NCBI GenBank assembly: GCA_035279905.1
Contig: DATEGZ010000092.1
Span: forward strand, 1-64,000
Direction: 5' to 3'
From: DATEGZ01 sp035279905
GTDB taxonomy: Bacteria; Acidobacteriota; Vicinamibacteria; Vicinamibacterales; SCN-69-37
DNA length: 64,000 nucleotides
The notes under the pieces were generated by a model. The model did not search any database. It had not been told where the DNA came from and worked only from the letters and a program-made list of their open reading frames with translations. Positions within the stretch are counted from its first letter, which is position 1. Each line of letters begins with the position of its first letter. Shown in pieces: positions 48,930 through 58,074 of the stretch. The position numbers and the translations under genes are program-made.

Positions 48930-49873
48930 CGGACGCGGCATACGCCGCCTGCCTCAGGCTGGCGCGGCAGCACTACGAGAACTTTCCGGTCGCGTCGCGG
49001 CTCCTGCCGGCGGAGGCGCGCCCGCACATCGCCGCCGTTTACGCGTTTGCCCGCATCGCCGACGACTTCGCCGACGAGGGCGACCGGTCCGACGAGGCGC
49101 GCCTCGCGCTGCTCGACGGCTGGCAGGCGCATCTGCATCGCGCGGCGGCCGGCCAGCTGCCGGCGGACGGATCGGACGAGTCCGCCATCTTCGTGGCCCT
49201 GGGCGAAACGATGCGCCGGTGCGGCCTGGAAGTGACGCTCTTCGACGACCTGCTCAGCGCGTTCAAGCAGGACGTCGTGACGAAGCGCTACCAGACGTGG
49301 GAGGAGCTGCTCGACTACTGCCGGCGGTCGGCCAACCCGGTCGGCCGGCTCGTCCTGCGCATCGCGGGCTACCGCGACCGCCAGCTCGACGAGTGGTCCG
49401 ACGCCGTGTGCACCGCGCTCCAGCTCGCGAACTTCTGGCAGGATCTCGAGATCGACTGGCGCAAGGGCCGCGTGTACCTGCCGCTTTCGATCGTGCAGGC
49501 AGCGAATGCCGATTTGCAGGATCTCGGACGCCGGCGAATGTCGCCCGAGTGGCAGCGCGCGCTCTCGGACGTCACGGGCAGGACGCGCGCGCTCTTCGCG
49601 TCCGGCCGGCCGGTCGCCGACGGCGTGCGCGGTCGTCTGCGTTGGGAACTGCGCGCGACCTGGCTCGGCGGCATGCGCATCCTCGATAAACTCGAGCGCG
49701 CGAAGTTCGATGTGTTTCGCAAGCGCCCCAAGTTGGGTGGGGCGGACATGCTGCCGATCGCGTGGCGAACGATCACTTGGCAAGGAAGGGCGCAGCGAGC
49801 GGCGCGGGGCAATGGGGCCCCGCAAGCGAGCGAGCTAGGCGGGGTGCAGGGGCCCCCGCCGATCAAGAAATGA
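48923..49873 (+). CDS. hpnC: Squalene/phytoene synthase HpnC
   Basis: A 316-residue trans-isoprenyl-diphosphate synthase-like enzyme of the squalene/phytoene synthase fold. The first acidic motif is in FARIADDFADEGD and the second in LANFWQDLEIDWRKGRVYLP. With HpnD and HpnE it converts farnesyl-PP to squalene through presqualene-PP and hydroxysqualene; HpnC releases the diphosphate from presqualene-PP. GTG start overlaps the pduO stop. The C-terminal 30 residues (from about TITWQGRAQRAARGN) are encoded by a GC-rich repeat. Confidence 0.9.
   Translation: MVADAAYAACLRLARQHYENFPVASRLLPAEARPHIAAVYAFARIADDFADEGDRSDEARLALLDGWQAHLHRAAAGQLPADGSDESAIFVALGETMRRCGLEVTLFDDLLSAFKQDVVTKRYQTWEELLDYCRRSANPVGRLVLRIAGYRDRQLDEWSDAVCTALQLANFWQDLEIDWRKGRVYLPLSIVQAANADLQDLGRRRMSPEWQRALSDVTGRTRALFASGRPVADGVRGRLRWELRATWLGGMRILDKLERAKFDVFRKRPKLGGADMLPIAWRTITWQGRAQRAARGNGAPQASELGGVQGPPPIKK
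49790..49862. repeat. GCAGCGAGCGG / GGGGCCCC repeat inside the hpnC end
   Basis: The segment contains cgcagcgagc, ggcgcgggg, aatggggcccc, gcaagcgagcg and ggggcccccgcc. The same word set recurs at 58990-59050. It supplies the last codons of hpnC before the ATGA junction with hpnD. Confidence 0.65.
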
Positions 49874-50715
49874 CGCGCAAGACGAGTTTCTACTATTCGT
49901 TTCTCGTGTTGCCGCAGCCGCAGCGCCGCGCGATCACGGCCGTCTGGGACTTTTGCCGCGCGGTCGACGATGCGGTCGATCTCGAGACGGACTTCAGCCG
50001 CGCGCAGGCCGCGCTGGCCTCATGGCGGGCTGAAGTAGTCCGCATCTTCGAGCACGGATCGCCGCAGACGCCGCAAGGGCAGGCCCTCCAGCCGTTCGTC
50101 GAGCCGTTTCATCTGCCGCGGGTGCAGTTCGACGCGCTCGTCGACGGCGTCGAGATGGACGCGTCGCCGCGCCGGTACCAGACGTTTGCCGATCTCGAGC
50201 CGTACTGTCATCGCGTCGCGTCCGCTGTCGGCCTGATGTGCGCGGAGATTTTCGGCTATCGCGAGAAAGCGGTGCTCGACTACGCGCGCGATTTGGGCGT
50301 CGCGCTTCAGCTCACGAACATTCTGCGGGACGTCGGCGTCGATTACCGCCGCAATCGCTTCTACATTCCGCTCGAAGATCTGCAGCGATTCGGCGTCACC
50401 GAAGCGGACGTCGCGCGCGAAGTCGAGCAGAGCGGCCGCGGCGTGCAGAATCCGCGTGTCCGCGCCGTGCTCGACCACCAGGCCTCGCGCGCGCGCGTGT
50501 TCTTCGCCCGCGCGGTGCGCGTGCTGCCTCAACAGGACGCGTCGCGGTTCATCGCCGCCGAGATCATGCGCTCGATCTACTTCGAGATGCTGCGCCGGAT
50601 CGAAGCCGCGGACTTCGACGTGTTCACCACCGTGATCCGCGTGCCTCGTCCCGTGCAGGCGCGCCTCGCGCTGCAAGCGTGGTGGCGCCTGCGCGCGCTC
50701 CGCGCCGCCGGCTAG
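49870..50715 (+). CDS. hpnD: Presqualene diphosphate synthase HpnD
   Basis: A 281-residue squalene/phytoene-synthase-family enzyme. Aspartate-rich motif 1 is in WDFCRAVDDAVDLE and motif 2 in LTNILRDVGVDYRRNRFYIP. The initial SFYYSFLVLPQPQRRAI is typical. It couples two farnesyl-PP to presqualene-PP. The start overlaps the hpnC stop (ATGA). The trio hpnC-hpnD-hpnE is in pathway order of a hopanoid/squalene operon. Confidence 0.93.
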   Translation: MTRKTSFYYSFLVLPQPQRRAITAVWDFCRAVDDAVDLETDFSRAQAALASWRAEVVRIFEHGSPQTPQGQALQPFVEPFHLPRVQFDALVDGVEMDASPRRYQTFADLEPYCHRVASAVGLMCAEIFGYREKAVLDYARDLGVALQLTNILRDVGVDYRRNRFYIPLEDLQRFGVTEADVAREVEQSGRGVQNPRVRAVLDHQASRARVFFARAVRVLPQQDASRFIAAEIMRSIYFEMLRRIEAADFDVFTTVIRVPRPVQARLALQAWWRLRALRAAG

Positions 50716-50733
50716 CCGCGTTTTCAACCACGC

Positions 50734-52092
50734 ATGGACGAGCTTTCCGCAGACGTCGTCGTCATCGGCGCAGGCTTCGCCGGGTTGAGCGCCGCGGTCC
50801 AGCTGGCCGGCGCCGGCCGGCGCGTCGTCGTCGTCGAGGAAGCGCCGCGGCTCGGCGGCCGCGCCACGGCGTTCGTCGATCGCGAGACCGGCGAGCGCGT
50901 GGACAACGGCCAGCACGTGCTGTTCGGCTGCTACCGCGAGACGTACGCGTTTCTCGATCGCGTGGGGACGCGTGCGCTCGCGCCGCTGCAGCAGAGCTTG
51001 TCGGTGACCATGGCCGATGCGACGGGGAAGCGATCGACGTTGACGTGCCCGGCCTGGCCGCCGCCGTGGCACCTGCTCGGCGGCTTGATGCGCTGGAAGG
51101 CGCTGTCGGTGGGCGATCGGCTGTCGTCGATTCGGCTCGGATCGCTGCTTCGCGATGTCCGCCGGCGAGGCGCCGCGGCCGTTGCGGGCGACGTGCCGCC
51201 TCGCGACACGGTGTCGTCCTGGCTCACGGCGCGCGGTCAGTCGCCCCGACTACGCGAGTGGCTGTGGCACCCGCTCGCGGTCGCCGCGCTCAACCAGGAT
51301 CCGTCTGTCGCCGCGGCGGCGCCGTTCGTCCGCGTGCTGGGCGAGTTGTTCGGCCCAGGGCACGAGGACGCGGCGATCGGTCTCGCGTCCGTGCCGCTGG
51401 ACGAGCTGTACGCGCTGCCGGCGCAGCGCTATCTGGAGGCGCGCGGCGGGCGCGTGCTGACGAAATCTCCCGCGCGCGTCGAGCTCGACGATCGCGGCCG
51501 CGTGAGTCACGTCGAGGCCGGATCGACGCGGATCAAGACGTCCGTGGTCGTGTCCTCGGTGCCGTGGCATGCGTTCGCCCGGATCTGGGCGGGCGATGTG
51601 CCGGCGCCGCTGCTGCCCGTGGCCACCAACGCCGCGCTGATGGAGAGCTCGCCGATCGTGACCGTCAATCTCTGGTTCGACGGGCCCGTGATGCGCGAGC
51701 GATTCGTCGGCCTCGTCGGCGGGCCGATGCACTGGGTCTTCGACAAGAGCGCGATCTTCGGCGCCGCGGCGGGGCATCTGTCGATCGTCTCGAGCGGCGC
51801 GAATGCGATTGCCCGGCTCGAGAACGCCGAGCTCACGCGTCTTGCGACTCAACAGATCGCGCAGGCGCTGCCCGAATCCGCCGCTCGCCGGCTTGTGCGC
51901 TCCGTCGTCGTGCGCGAGCAGCGATCGACGTTTTCCCTGGAGCCGGGTGCGCCGCCGCGGCCGCAGACAGCGACGTCCATCCCTGGCTTCTACCTGGCCG
52001 GCGACTGGACGGACACGGGGCTGCCGGCCACGATCGAGGGCGCGGTCGTGAGCGGCCATCGCGCTGCACAGGCCGTGCTCGGGGGAGCATAA
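50734..52092 (+). CDS. hpnE: Hydroxysqualene dehydroxylase HpnE
   Basis: A 452-residue FAD-dependent amine-oxidase-fold protein. FAD motif VIGAGFAGLSAAVQLAGAG, then VVEEAPRLGGRATAFVD, and the C-terminal FAD segment FYLAGDWTDTGLPATIEGAVVSG. It reduces hydroxysqualene to squalene. It follows hpnD by 18 bp. The C-terminal frame ends 8 bp before thiI. No squalene-hopene cyclase is in the window. Confidence 0.92.
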   Translation: MDELSADVVVIGAGFAGLSAAVQLAGAGRRVVVVEEAPRLGGRATAFVDRETGERVDNGQHVLFGCYRETYAFLDRVGTRALAPLQQSLSVTMADATGKRSTLTCPAWPPPWHLLGGLMRWKALSVGDRLSSIRLGSLLRDVRRRGAAAVAGDVPPRDTVSSWLTARGQSPRLREWLWHPLAVAALNQDPSVAAAAPFVRVLGELFGPGHEDAAIGLASVPLDELYALPAQRYLEARGGRVLTKSPARVELDDRGRVSHVEAGSTRIKTSVVVSSVPWHAFARIWAGDVPAPLLPVATNAALMESSPIVTVNLWFDGPVMRERFVGLVGGPMHWVFDKSAIFGAAAGHLSIVSSGANAIARLENAELTRLATQQIAQALPESAARRLVRSVVVREQRSTFSLEPGAPPRPQTATSIPGFYLAGDWTDTGLPATIEGAVVSGHRAAQAVLGGA

Positions 52093-52093
52093 T
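52088..52093 (+). promoter_or_regulatory. -10 box CATAAT, 7 nt before the thiI ATG
   Basis: CATAAT overlaps the stop of hpnE and is followed by ctccgca and the ATG at 52101. Suggests a separate leaderless thiI transcript. Confidence 0.45.
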
Positions 52094-52100
52094 CTCCGCA

Positions 52101-53315
52101 ATGACGTCGGTCGTCATCCACTACGGCGAGATCGCGCTGAAGGGCAGGAACCGCCCGTGGTTCATTACCATGCTGGTGCGCTCCGTCCGCACGCTCCTGG
52201 CCGATCTCGACGTCCTGCACACCAGGCACGTCCTCGGCCGGATTGAAGTGCGGCTCGGGCCGGGCGCGGACTGGGAGGAAGTGCGCGCGCGGCTCGCGCG
52301 GCTGCCGGGCATCGGCAACTTCTCGCGCGCGTTTCGCGTGGCTCCGGACCTCGACGCGATCGCCGCCGGCGTGATGGCCGGCATCGAGGGTTTGCCCACG
52401 ACGACGTTCCGGATTGCGGCGCGACGCGCGGACAAGCGGTTTCCGATTCCGTCACCGGAAGTCGAGCGCATCCTCGGGCGGCTCGTCCAGGACCGCATGG
52501 GCTGGCCGGTCGATCTCTCGAAGCCCGCGATGAAGATCCACGTCGAGATCCTCACCGACGAAGCGTTCGTCTACGTCGGCAAGGAAGCCGGCACGGGTGG
52601 ATTGCCGATCGGGACGAGCGGGCGCGTGTTGTGCCTGCTCTCGGGCGGGATCGACTCGCCGGTCGCGGCCTGGCGGATGATCCGCCGCGGCTGCCGCGCG
52701 CACTTCGTGCACTTTCACAGCTATCCGATCCTCTCGCGCGCGTCACAGGACAAGGCGCGGACGATCGCGCGTGAGCTGACGAGGCATCAGCTCAAGTCGC
52801 GCCTCTATCTCGTGCCGTTCGGCGCGATCCAGCAGCGCGTCGTCGTGACGGTACCGCCGCCGCTGCGCGTCGTCGTGTACCGGCGGTTGATGCTGCGGAT
52901 CGCTGAGAGCCTGGCGAGCAAGTGCGGCGCGCTCGCGCTCGTCACCGGCGACGTCGTGGGTCAGGTGGCGTCGCAAACCGTCGAGAATCTCGATGTGGTT
53001 GGACGCGTGGCGACGCTGCCGTTGCTCCGGCCGCTCATCGGGTTTGACAAGGACGAGATCACGGCGCAGGCGCAGCGGCTCGGGACGTACGAGACGTCGA
53101 TCATCACCGACGAGGACTGCTGCACGCTGTTCACGCCGCCGTTTCCGTCCACACGCGCCACGCGCGAAAGCGTGGAACGCGCGGAAACCGGCCTGGATTT
53201 GCCCGCGCTCGTCGCCGACGCCGTCGAGGCGACGGTTGTGGAAGATTTCAAGTATCCCGCTGCAAAAGATACCGGGAGTAGTTTTACGCAAAACGTAAAA
53301 ATACTCCCGGTATGA
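52101..53315 (+). CDS. thiI: tRNA 4-thiouridine synthase ThiI
   Basis: A 404-residue ThiI without a rhodanese domain. N-terminal ferredoxin-like and THUMP region (YGEIALKGRNRPWFITML), then the PP-loop LCLLSGGIDSPVAAWRMI that binds ATP, and TGDVVGQVASQTVENL. It makes s4U8 in tRNA and may supply sulfur for thiamine. The last 15 residues are encoded by a low-GC hairpin (53269-53313), unlike the rest of the gene, so the tail was probably altered by that element. Confidence 0.92.
   Translation: MTSVVIHYGEIALKGRNRPWFITMLVRSVRTLLADLDVLHTRHVLGRIEVRLGPGADWEEVRARLARLPGIGNFSRAFRVAPDLDAIAAGVMAGIEGLPTTTFRIAARRADKRFPIPSPEVERILGRLVQDRMGWPVDLSKPAMKIHVEILTDEAFVYVGKEAGTGGLPIGTSGRVLCLLSGGIDSPVAAWRMIRRGCRAHFVHFHSYPILSRASQDKARTIARELTRHQLKSRLYLVPFGAIQQRVVVTVPPPLRVVVYRRLMLRIAESLASKCGALALVTGDVVGQVASQTVENLDVVGRVATLPLLRPLIGFDKDEITAQAQRLGTYETSIITDEDCCTLFTPPFPSTRATRESVERAETGLDLPALVADAVEATVVEDFKYPAAKDTGSSFTQNVKILPV
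53269..53313. repeat. AT-rich 20-bp palindrome at the thiI/lacD junction
   Basis: The arms ATACCGGGAGTA (53269-53280) plus GTTTTACG and CGTAAAAA plus TACTCCCGGTAT (53294-53313) match in 19 of 20 bp around the loop CAAAA. The right end merges with TATGAT (53311-53316), a possible -10 of the aldolase gene. It could be an operator, a terminator without T-run, or a repeat insertion. Its base composition is far lower in GC than its surroundings. Confidence 0.65.
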
Positions 53316-53337
53316 TTTCACCCTCAGGAGATCACTC

Positions 53338-54345
53338 GTGAAGCTCACCCCAGGCAAGCTGGCAGGCATGAAGAAGGTGGCCGATGGCCGCGGCGTCATC
53401 GCGGCGGCCGCGATGGATCAGCGCGGGTCGCTGCAGAAAGCGCTGGCCAAGGAAAAGGGCGGCGACGTCGACGACGCGATGATGCAGGAGTTCAAAGCGC
53501 TGGTCACCGAAGTGCTCACGCCGCACGCCAGCGCGATCCTGCTCGATCCGGAGTGGGGCATCGGGCCGTCGAAGAAGCGGTCGAAGAACGCCGGGTTGCT
53601 GCTCGCTTACGAGAAGACGGGCTACGACAAGACGGGGCCCGGGCGCCTGCCGGATCTCCTCGATGACTGGTCGGTGCGGCGGCTGAAGGAAGCCGGCGCC
53701 GACTGCATCAAGATCCTGCTCTACTACACGCCGCTCGATCCGAAGCCGATCAACGAGATCAAGCACGCGTGGGTCGAGCGCATCGGCGACGAGTGCCGCG
53801 CGAACGACATCCCGTTCTTCCTCGAGTTCGTCGGCTACGAGGAAGGCGCCGATGAGAAGGGCCTCGACTTCGCGAAGAAGAAGCCGGGCGTCGTCACCGG
53901 CAGCATGGCGGAGTTCTCGAAGGACCGTTACGGCGTCGACGTGTTGAAGGTGGAAGTGCCCATCAACATGAAGTTCGTCGAGGGCGCGAAGGCGTTCGCC
54001 GGCGAGCGCGCGTACACGCGCGACGAAGCGAAGAAGCTCTTCCTCGACGCCGCCAAGGCGGCGACCAAGCCGTTCATCTATCTCTCCGCCGGCGTGAGCA
54101 ACGCGGAGTTCACCGAGTCGCTCGCGCTCGCGTCCGAATCAGGCGTGCGCTACGCGGGCGTGCTGTGCGGCCGCGCGACGTGGAAGGACGGGATTCCGGT
54201 CTACGCCAAGCAGGGCCCCGCGGCGTTCCGCGCGTGGCTCGAGAGCAAGGGCGTCGAGAACATCAAGAACGTGAACACCGCGCTCGCATCGGCGAGCCCG
54301 TGGTTCTCGTTCTACGGCGCGAAGTCGGCGGACGCGCTCGGCTAG
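53338..54345 (+). CDS. Tagatose-1,6-bisphosphate aldolase (LacD-type)
   Basis: A 335-residue class I aldolase of the LacD family. MDQRGSLQKALAKEKG is the N-terminal signature, LLDPEWGIGPS and CIKILLYYTP carry active-site residues, and the Schiff-base Lys probably lies in VDVLKVEVPINMKFV. It splits tagatose-1,6-bisphosphate, or fructose bisphosphate, to triose phosphates. GTG start with AGGAG 6 nt upstream. No tagatose kinase is near, so it may serve glycolysis-type carbon flow. Confidence 0.9.
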   Translation: MKLTPGKLAGMKKVADGRGVIAAAAMDQRGSLQKALAKEKGGDVDDAMMQEFKALVTEVLTPHASAILLDPEWGIGPSKKRSKNAGLLLAYEKTGYDKTGPGRLPDLLDDWSVRRLKEAGADCIKILLYYTPLDPKPINEIKHAWVERIGDECRANDIPFFLEFVGYEEGADEKGLDFAKKKPGVVTGSMAEFSKDRYGVDVLKVEVPINMKFVEGAKAFAGERAYTRDEAKKLFLDAAKAATKPFIYLSAGVSNAEFTESLALASESGVRYAGVLCGRATWKDGIPVYAKQGPAAFRAWLESKGVENIKNVNTALASASPWFSFYGAKSADALG

Positions 54346-54382
54346 CGCGGCCCGGCCGGCCGTCGCCTATACTCCGGCGTAA

Positions 54383-55153
54383 ATGTCATTCCTCGGCCGG
54401 CGGATGTTCGGCGTCGCGTTCATCGCGTTCGGCCTGCTGCAGTTCCTGTACGGCGATTTCATCCCGGGACGCGCGCAGGCCTGGCCGGCGGCCATGGCGG
54501 GCCGATTGATCTGGGCGTACGCCACCGGCGCGCTCTTCGTGTTGGCCGGCGCGGCGATCGTCGCTGGACGGAAACCGCGCGTGGCCGGATTCCTCATCGC
54601 GGCGCTCGTGTTCGCCTGGGCCGTCACGCGCAACGTCGCGCCCGCGCTCGCCGATCACAGCTTCGGCACCCCATGGACTGCGCTGGGCAAGGGCATCGCG
54701 CTCTGCGGCGGCGCGCTCGCGGTCGTCGGCTCCGCGACCGGGCGATTCGACGGCGGGCACAAGCCCATCGGCGTGGTGCTGCTGGCCGCCCGGCTGATGT
54801 TCGCCGTCTATCTGATCGATTCCGGCATCCAGCACTATCTGTTCACCGACTTCGTGAAGCTGCTCATCCCCGCGTGGATTCCGCAGCCGCGGGCGTGGAC
54901 CTACGTGGCCGGCGCCGCCCTCTTTTCCGGAGGCATCGGCCTGATCGTGCCGAAGACGACGCGCCTGGCCGGGACGCTCGTCGGGCTGATGATCTTCACG
55001 TGGTTCTGCATCCTCCACATTCCGCGGGCGCTCGCGGCCGCACCGGCCGCCCAGCGCAACGAATGGACGGCGGTGTTCGAGGCGCTGGCGTTCTCGGCCA
55101 CGGCGTTCATGCTCACGCAGGGGGCCGCGGCGGAGGTCCGTAGACGGTCGTAG
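54383..55153 (+). CDS. DoxX-like membrane protein
   Basis: A 256-residue protein with about eight hydrophobic segments in two related halves: RRMFGVAFIAFGLLQFLYGDFIP and ARLMFAVYLIDSGIQHYLFTDFVKLLIPAWIP. The repeated pattern F-x-x-x-G-x-Q-H-F/L matches the DoxX family of small quinone-linked or SURF-type membrane proteins. It starts 37 bp after the aldolase, with TATACT 9 nt before the ATG. The function is not known. Confidence 0.75.
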   Translation: MSFLGRRMFGVAFIAFGLLQFLYGDFIPGRAQAWPAAMAGRLIWAYATGALFVLAGAAIVAGRKPRVAGFLIAALVFAWAVTRNVAPALADHSFGTPWTALGKGIALCGGALAVVGSATGRFDGGHKPIGVVLLAARLMFAVYLIDSGIQHYLFTDFVKLLIPAWIPQPRAWTYVAGAALFSGGIGLIVPKTTRLAGTLVGLMIFTWFCILHIPRALAAAPAAQRNEWTAVFEALAFSATAFMLTQGAAAEVRRRS

Positions 55154-55225
55154 ACGACCCGGACCGTTGTAACATTCGACCGTTCCCGATTTCGGCGGCG
55201 TTCGCTCGGCTCGAAGGAGGCCCTT

Positions 55226-57217
55226 GTGGCGAGACTTCTCCGGCGGTCACTGATTCCGGCGCTCGCGGTCGTGTCCCTCAGCCTGACCACCGCGGCGCAG
55301 ACGCCGCCCGCGCCCCGCCCCGAACAAGAGGCGCTTGCCGCGGCCGTCGCGATCAAAGACCCGGCCACCAGGCTCGACGCCCTCGAGAAGATCCGCGCGG
55401 ACTTTCCTCAGGCCAACCTCGGCCCGGCGGATGGGCAGATGCTCGCGACGCTCGTCAACAATTTCCCCGATCGCGCGGACGCGATTGCTACGGTCTTCGA
55501 TCGCATCATCGGCCGGATTCCGGCTGACGCGGCGCCCGAGGTCAGACTCTCCCAGACGCTCACGCCGGTCGCCATCGTCGTGTCGAAGCAGCTGCTGCTC
55601 GACCGGTCCGAGACGCTTGTCGAGGACGCGCTGGCCGGGATGGACCTCGAGACGTACGTGCAGGGGCAGCGCGATCTCGCGAAGCGCGCGAACCGGCCCG
55701 AGCCGGCGCGGATGCAGCTCGAGATCGGGTTTAACACCGCCCGCGCTCGCGCGCTCGAGCAACTCGCGCGCATCGACATGGCGCAGGCCGAGCAGCGCCT
55801 CAAGGCCGCGGTCACGATGAATCCGGCATTTGGAACGGCACAACCCGCGCTCGCCGACATGTACCTGGCGAAGGGCGACGCCGCGAGCGCTGAGGCTGTC
55901 TACAAGGACGCGATCAAAGCCAGCACGACGCCCGCGGTGGCCAGCCGCGCGTCGATGGCGCTCGCCGACTTCTACCTCAAGCGCGGCGACGCGGCGTCGG
56001 CCGAAGCGCAAATCAAGGACACGCTGAGGACCAATCCGATGTACAGCGCCGCGCTCCTCGCGCTTGCGCGCATCGAAGACAAACGCGGCGATATGGCGCA
56101 CGCGCTCGAGCACTACCTGACCGCCGCGAGCAGCGGCGCGCTGCCGGCCGCGGACGCCACCGCCGCGCACGCGCTCTATCGCAAGGCGCACGGCAGCGAG
56201 GCGGGATTCGAAGTCGAGCTGGACAAGATCTATCGCGAGAAGTTCCCCAATCCCGTGAAGCCCGAGCCGTACACGCCCGCCGTCGCGCCAAAGGCCGCCA
56301 ATCGCATCGTGCTGCTCGAGATGTTCACCGGGTCGGGCTGCGGACCGTGCGTTTCCGCGGATCTCGCGATGGACGCGGTGATGGAGCGCTACCCGCCGGA
56401 CGCGATCGTGCCGGTCGCGTACCACGCGAACATCCCGCTGCCCGACCCGATGGTCGTGCCTGGCGGCGACGGTCGTCGCGAGTACTACAAGGTGCGCGGC
56501 GTGCCGACGTTCAACATCGACGGCGCGCTCGGCCAGCTCGGCGGCGGCGCGCGCGCCAACACGCCGGGCACGTACGGCAACTACATCCTCAAGATCGACA
56601 AGGAGCTCGCGGTCCCGCCCGCGGCCTCGATCAATCTTTCGGCGATCGGCGAGGGCGAGCTCGTCAGCGTGACGGCAAGCGTGTCGAAGATCGCGACGAA
56701 GTCGAAGGATCTGCGGCTGCACCTGCTGCTCGTCGAGCGCGAGCTGCACTACATGGGCGAGAACGGTGTCCGCTTCCACCCGATGGTCGTGCGCGCGATG
56801 GCCGGCGACCGCGGCGCGGGCATCCCCATCAAAGGCAACGGCACGACGAAGTACACGTTCGATCTCACCGCGATTCGCAACGACATCACGAGCACGCTCG
56901 CGGCCGAGCTCGAGAAGCGGCGCGCCAGCGAAGCGACGGGCTCCGCGCATCGCGAGTACGCCGCCGACGGTCACCCGTACACGTCGATCGATCTCGCGGC
57001 GCTGTCGGTCGTCGCGTTCGTGCAGGACGGCGGTTACGTGCCGGCGGGTGCGCCGCCGGCCGCAGAGACCGCGGGAGATTCCGTGTCACCAGGCGCCGCG
57101 CTCGTGCAAACGACCAGGTCCGCACCGCCCGCGCGTCCGGTCCCGGCGTCCGGCCTGGCGATCAACGTTCTGCAGACCGCGAAGGCGGACGTCGTCAGAA
57201 AAGGGGGAGGAAACTAA
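55226..57217 (+). CDS. Secreted TPR and thioredoxin-fold protein
   Basis: A 663-residue exported protein (signal RSLIPALAVVSLSLTTAAQ) starting at GTG behind the strong Shine-Dalgarno AAGGAGG. Residues 150-320 contain TPR-like repeats (MYLAKGDAASAEAVYKDAIK, DFYLKRGDAASAEAQIKDTL). A thioredoxin-like domain around residue 370 carries GSGCGPC, a CxxC redox motif, followed by GVPTFNIDG with the cis-Pro. The C-terminal 200 residues are beta-rich and unassigned. A periplasmic disulfide or redox sensor role is plausible. Confidence 0.8.
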   Translation: MARLLRRSLIPALAVVSLSLTTAAQTPPAPRPEQEALAAAVAIKDPATRLDALEKIRADFPQANLGPADGQMLATLVNNFPDRADAIATVFDRIIGRIPADAAPEVRLSQTLTPVAIVVSKQLLLDRSETLVEDALAGMDLETYVQGQRDLAKRANRPEPARMQLEIGFNTARARALEQLARIDMAQAEQRLKAAVTMNPAFGTAQPALADMYLAKGDAASAEAVYKDAIKASTTPAVASRASMALADFYLKRGDAASAEAQIKDTLRTNPMYSAALLALARIEDKRGDMAHALEHYLTAASSGALPAADATAAHALYRKAHGSEAGFEVELDKIYREKFPNPVKPEPYTPAVAPKAANRIVLLEMFTGSGCGPCVSADLAMDAVMERYPPDAIVPVAYHANIPLPDPMVVPGGDGRREYYKVRGVPTFNIDGALGQLGGGARANTPGTYGNYILKIDKELAVPPAASINLSAIGEGELVSVTASVSKIATKSKDLRLHLLLVERELHYMGENGVRFHPMVVRAMAGDRGAGIPIKGNGTTKYTFDLTAIRNDITSTLAAELEKRRASEATGSAHREYAADGHPYTSIDLAALSVVAFVQDGGYVPAGAPPAAETAGDSVSPGAALVQTTRSAPPARPVPASGLAINVLQTAKADVVRKGGGN

Positions 57218-57225
57218 GAGGGTTC

Positions 57226-57302
57226 GTTGGGCTTGCCCGCCGTAGCCTTGGCGAAGGCGGGTTCGTTGGGTTCGACCGGTTCGACAGGTTCCGCGGGTTC
57301 GA
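57226..57302. repeat. CCCGCC hairpin plus nonamer repeat GTTCGACCG
   Basis: A cccgccgtag ... cttggcgaaggcggg hairpin is followed by units gttcgttgg, gttcgaccg, gttcgacag, gttccgcgg, gttcgacgc with a strict 9-nt period. It fills the convergent gap between the TPR gene and the next reverse gene. Confidence 0.75.
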
Positions 57303-57304
57303 CG

Positions 57305-58042
57305 CTACCTGACAGGCGGCGTGAACTTGAACACCGCGTCGTCGAGCGTCGGGTTGGCCTGCGGTTCGAACGACGTCGTCGTGCGCGAGACAACCGTCTC
57401 GCCGGGCGGGGTGCCGTCCTCGAGGACGCGCCGCACCAGCAGCGTGTCCACGTCGATCCAGACGGTCATCGCACGGACGTTGCTGACGTGTCCCGACGCG
57501 GCGTACACCGACTTGGCGGTGCCGGTGAGCTTGTGACACGGCTTGCCATTGATCGTCTCCGTGCCCGCCACCGTCGCATCGCCGAATTCCGTCAGCGCGC
57601 CGGTCAGACCCGACTGTGAGAAGAGCCAGGGCGAGATCACCAGGATCGATCCTGCCGAACGAGCGGCGCCCGTGACAAAGGCGCTCGTTCCCTGTCCCTT
57701 CGGATAAGTTTCCGCGGCGCCGCTGGTTCGCCACCACGTGTGAAACGCTTCCTCATCGGACCAGACGACGAAGCGATCGGTGTTGCCGACCTTCGTGAAG
57801 TCGAAGAAGAAGCTGCGCGGCGCGCGGTAGTAGGTCTTGAACGTGTGGTGTTCGTTCGAGATTCGGCTGGTCGTTCCGAATTCGTGATCCACCGCGCCCG
57901 TGTCGGAGTACGTCTTCAGCGCGGCGTAGACCGCGCGGCTGCGAGCGAGGATGTCGTCGGCCGCGGCAAGGCGAGGGCTGGCGTGCGGCCGCGCGATGAG
58001 CACGCACGACGTCAGGACGATCAGACGCGCGGTCTTCACCAT
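57305..58042 (-). CDS. Secreted LolA-fold (DUF2092-like) protein
   Basis: A 245-residue exported protein (signal ARLIVLTSCVLIARPHAS). It begins with DDILARSRAVYAALKTYSDTG and contains YYRAPRSFFFDFTKVGNTDRFVVWSDEEAFHTWW and CHKLTGTAKS...MTVWIDVDTLLVRRVLE. These match the outer-membrane lipoprotein carrier LolA/DUF2092 superfamily, in which a barrel binds a hydrophobic ligand. Its partner is unknown. Confidence 0.75.
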   Translation of the reverse strand: MVKTARLIVLTSCVLIARPHASPRLAAADDILARSRAVYAALKTYSDTGAVDHEFGTTSRISNEHHTFKTYYRAPRSFFFDFTKVGNTDRFVVWSDEEAFHTWWRTSGAAETYPKGQGTSAFVTGAARSAGSILVISPWLFSQSGLTGALTEFGDATVAGTETINGKPCHKLTGTAKSVYAASGHVSNVRAMTVWIDVDTLLVRRVLEDGTPPGETVVSRTTTSFEPQANPTLDDAVFKFTPPVR

Positions 58043-58074
58043 GGCGTCACCCGGAATTGGAGCGCCACAGGATA

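Noticed and set aside
55820..55840. Sigma-54-type promoter TTGGAACGGCACAA
   Set aside because: It lies inside a coding region and does not match TGGCAC-N5-TTGC; it is more like the word of the 38286-38368 repeat.
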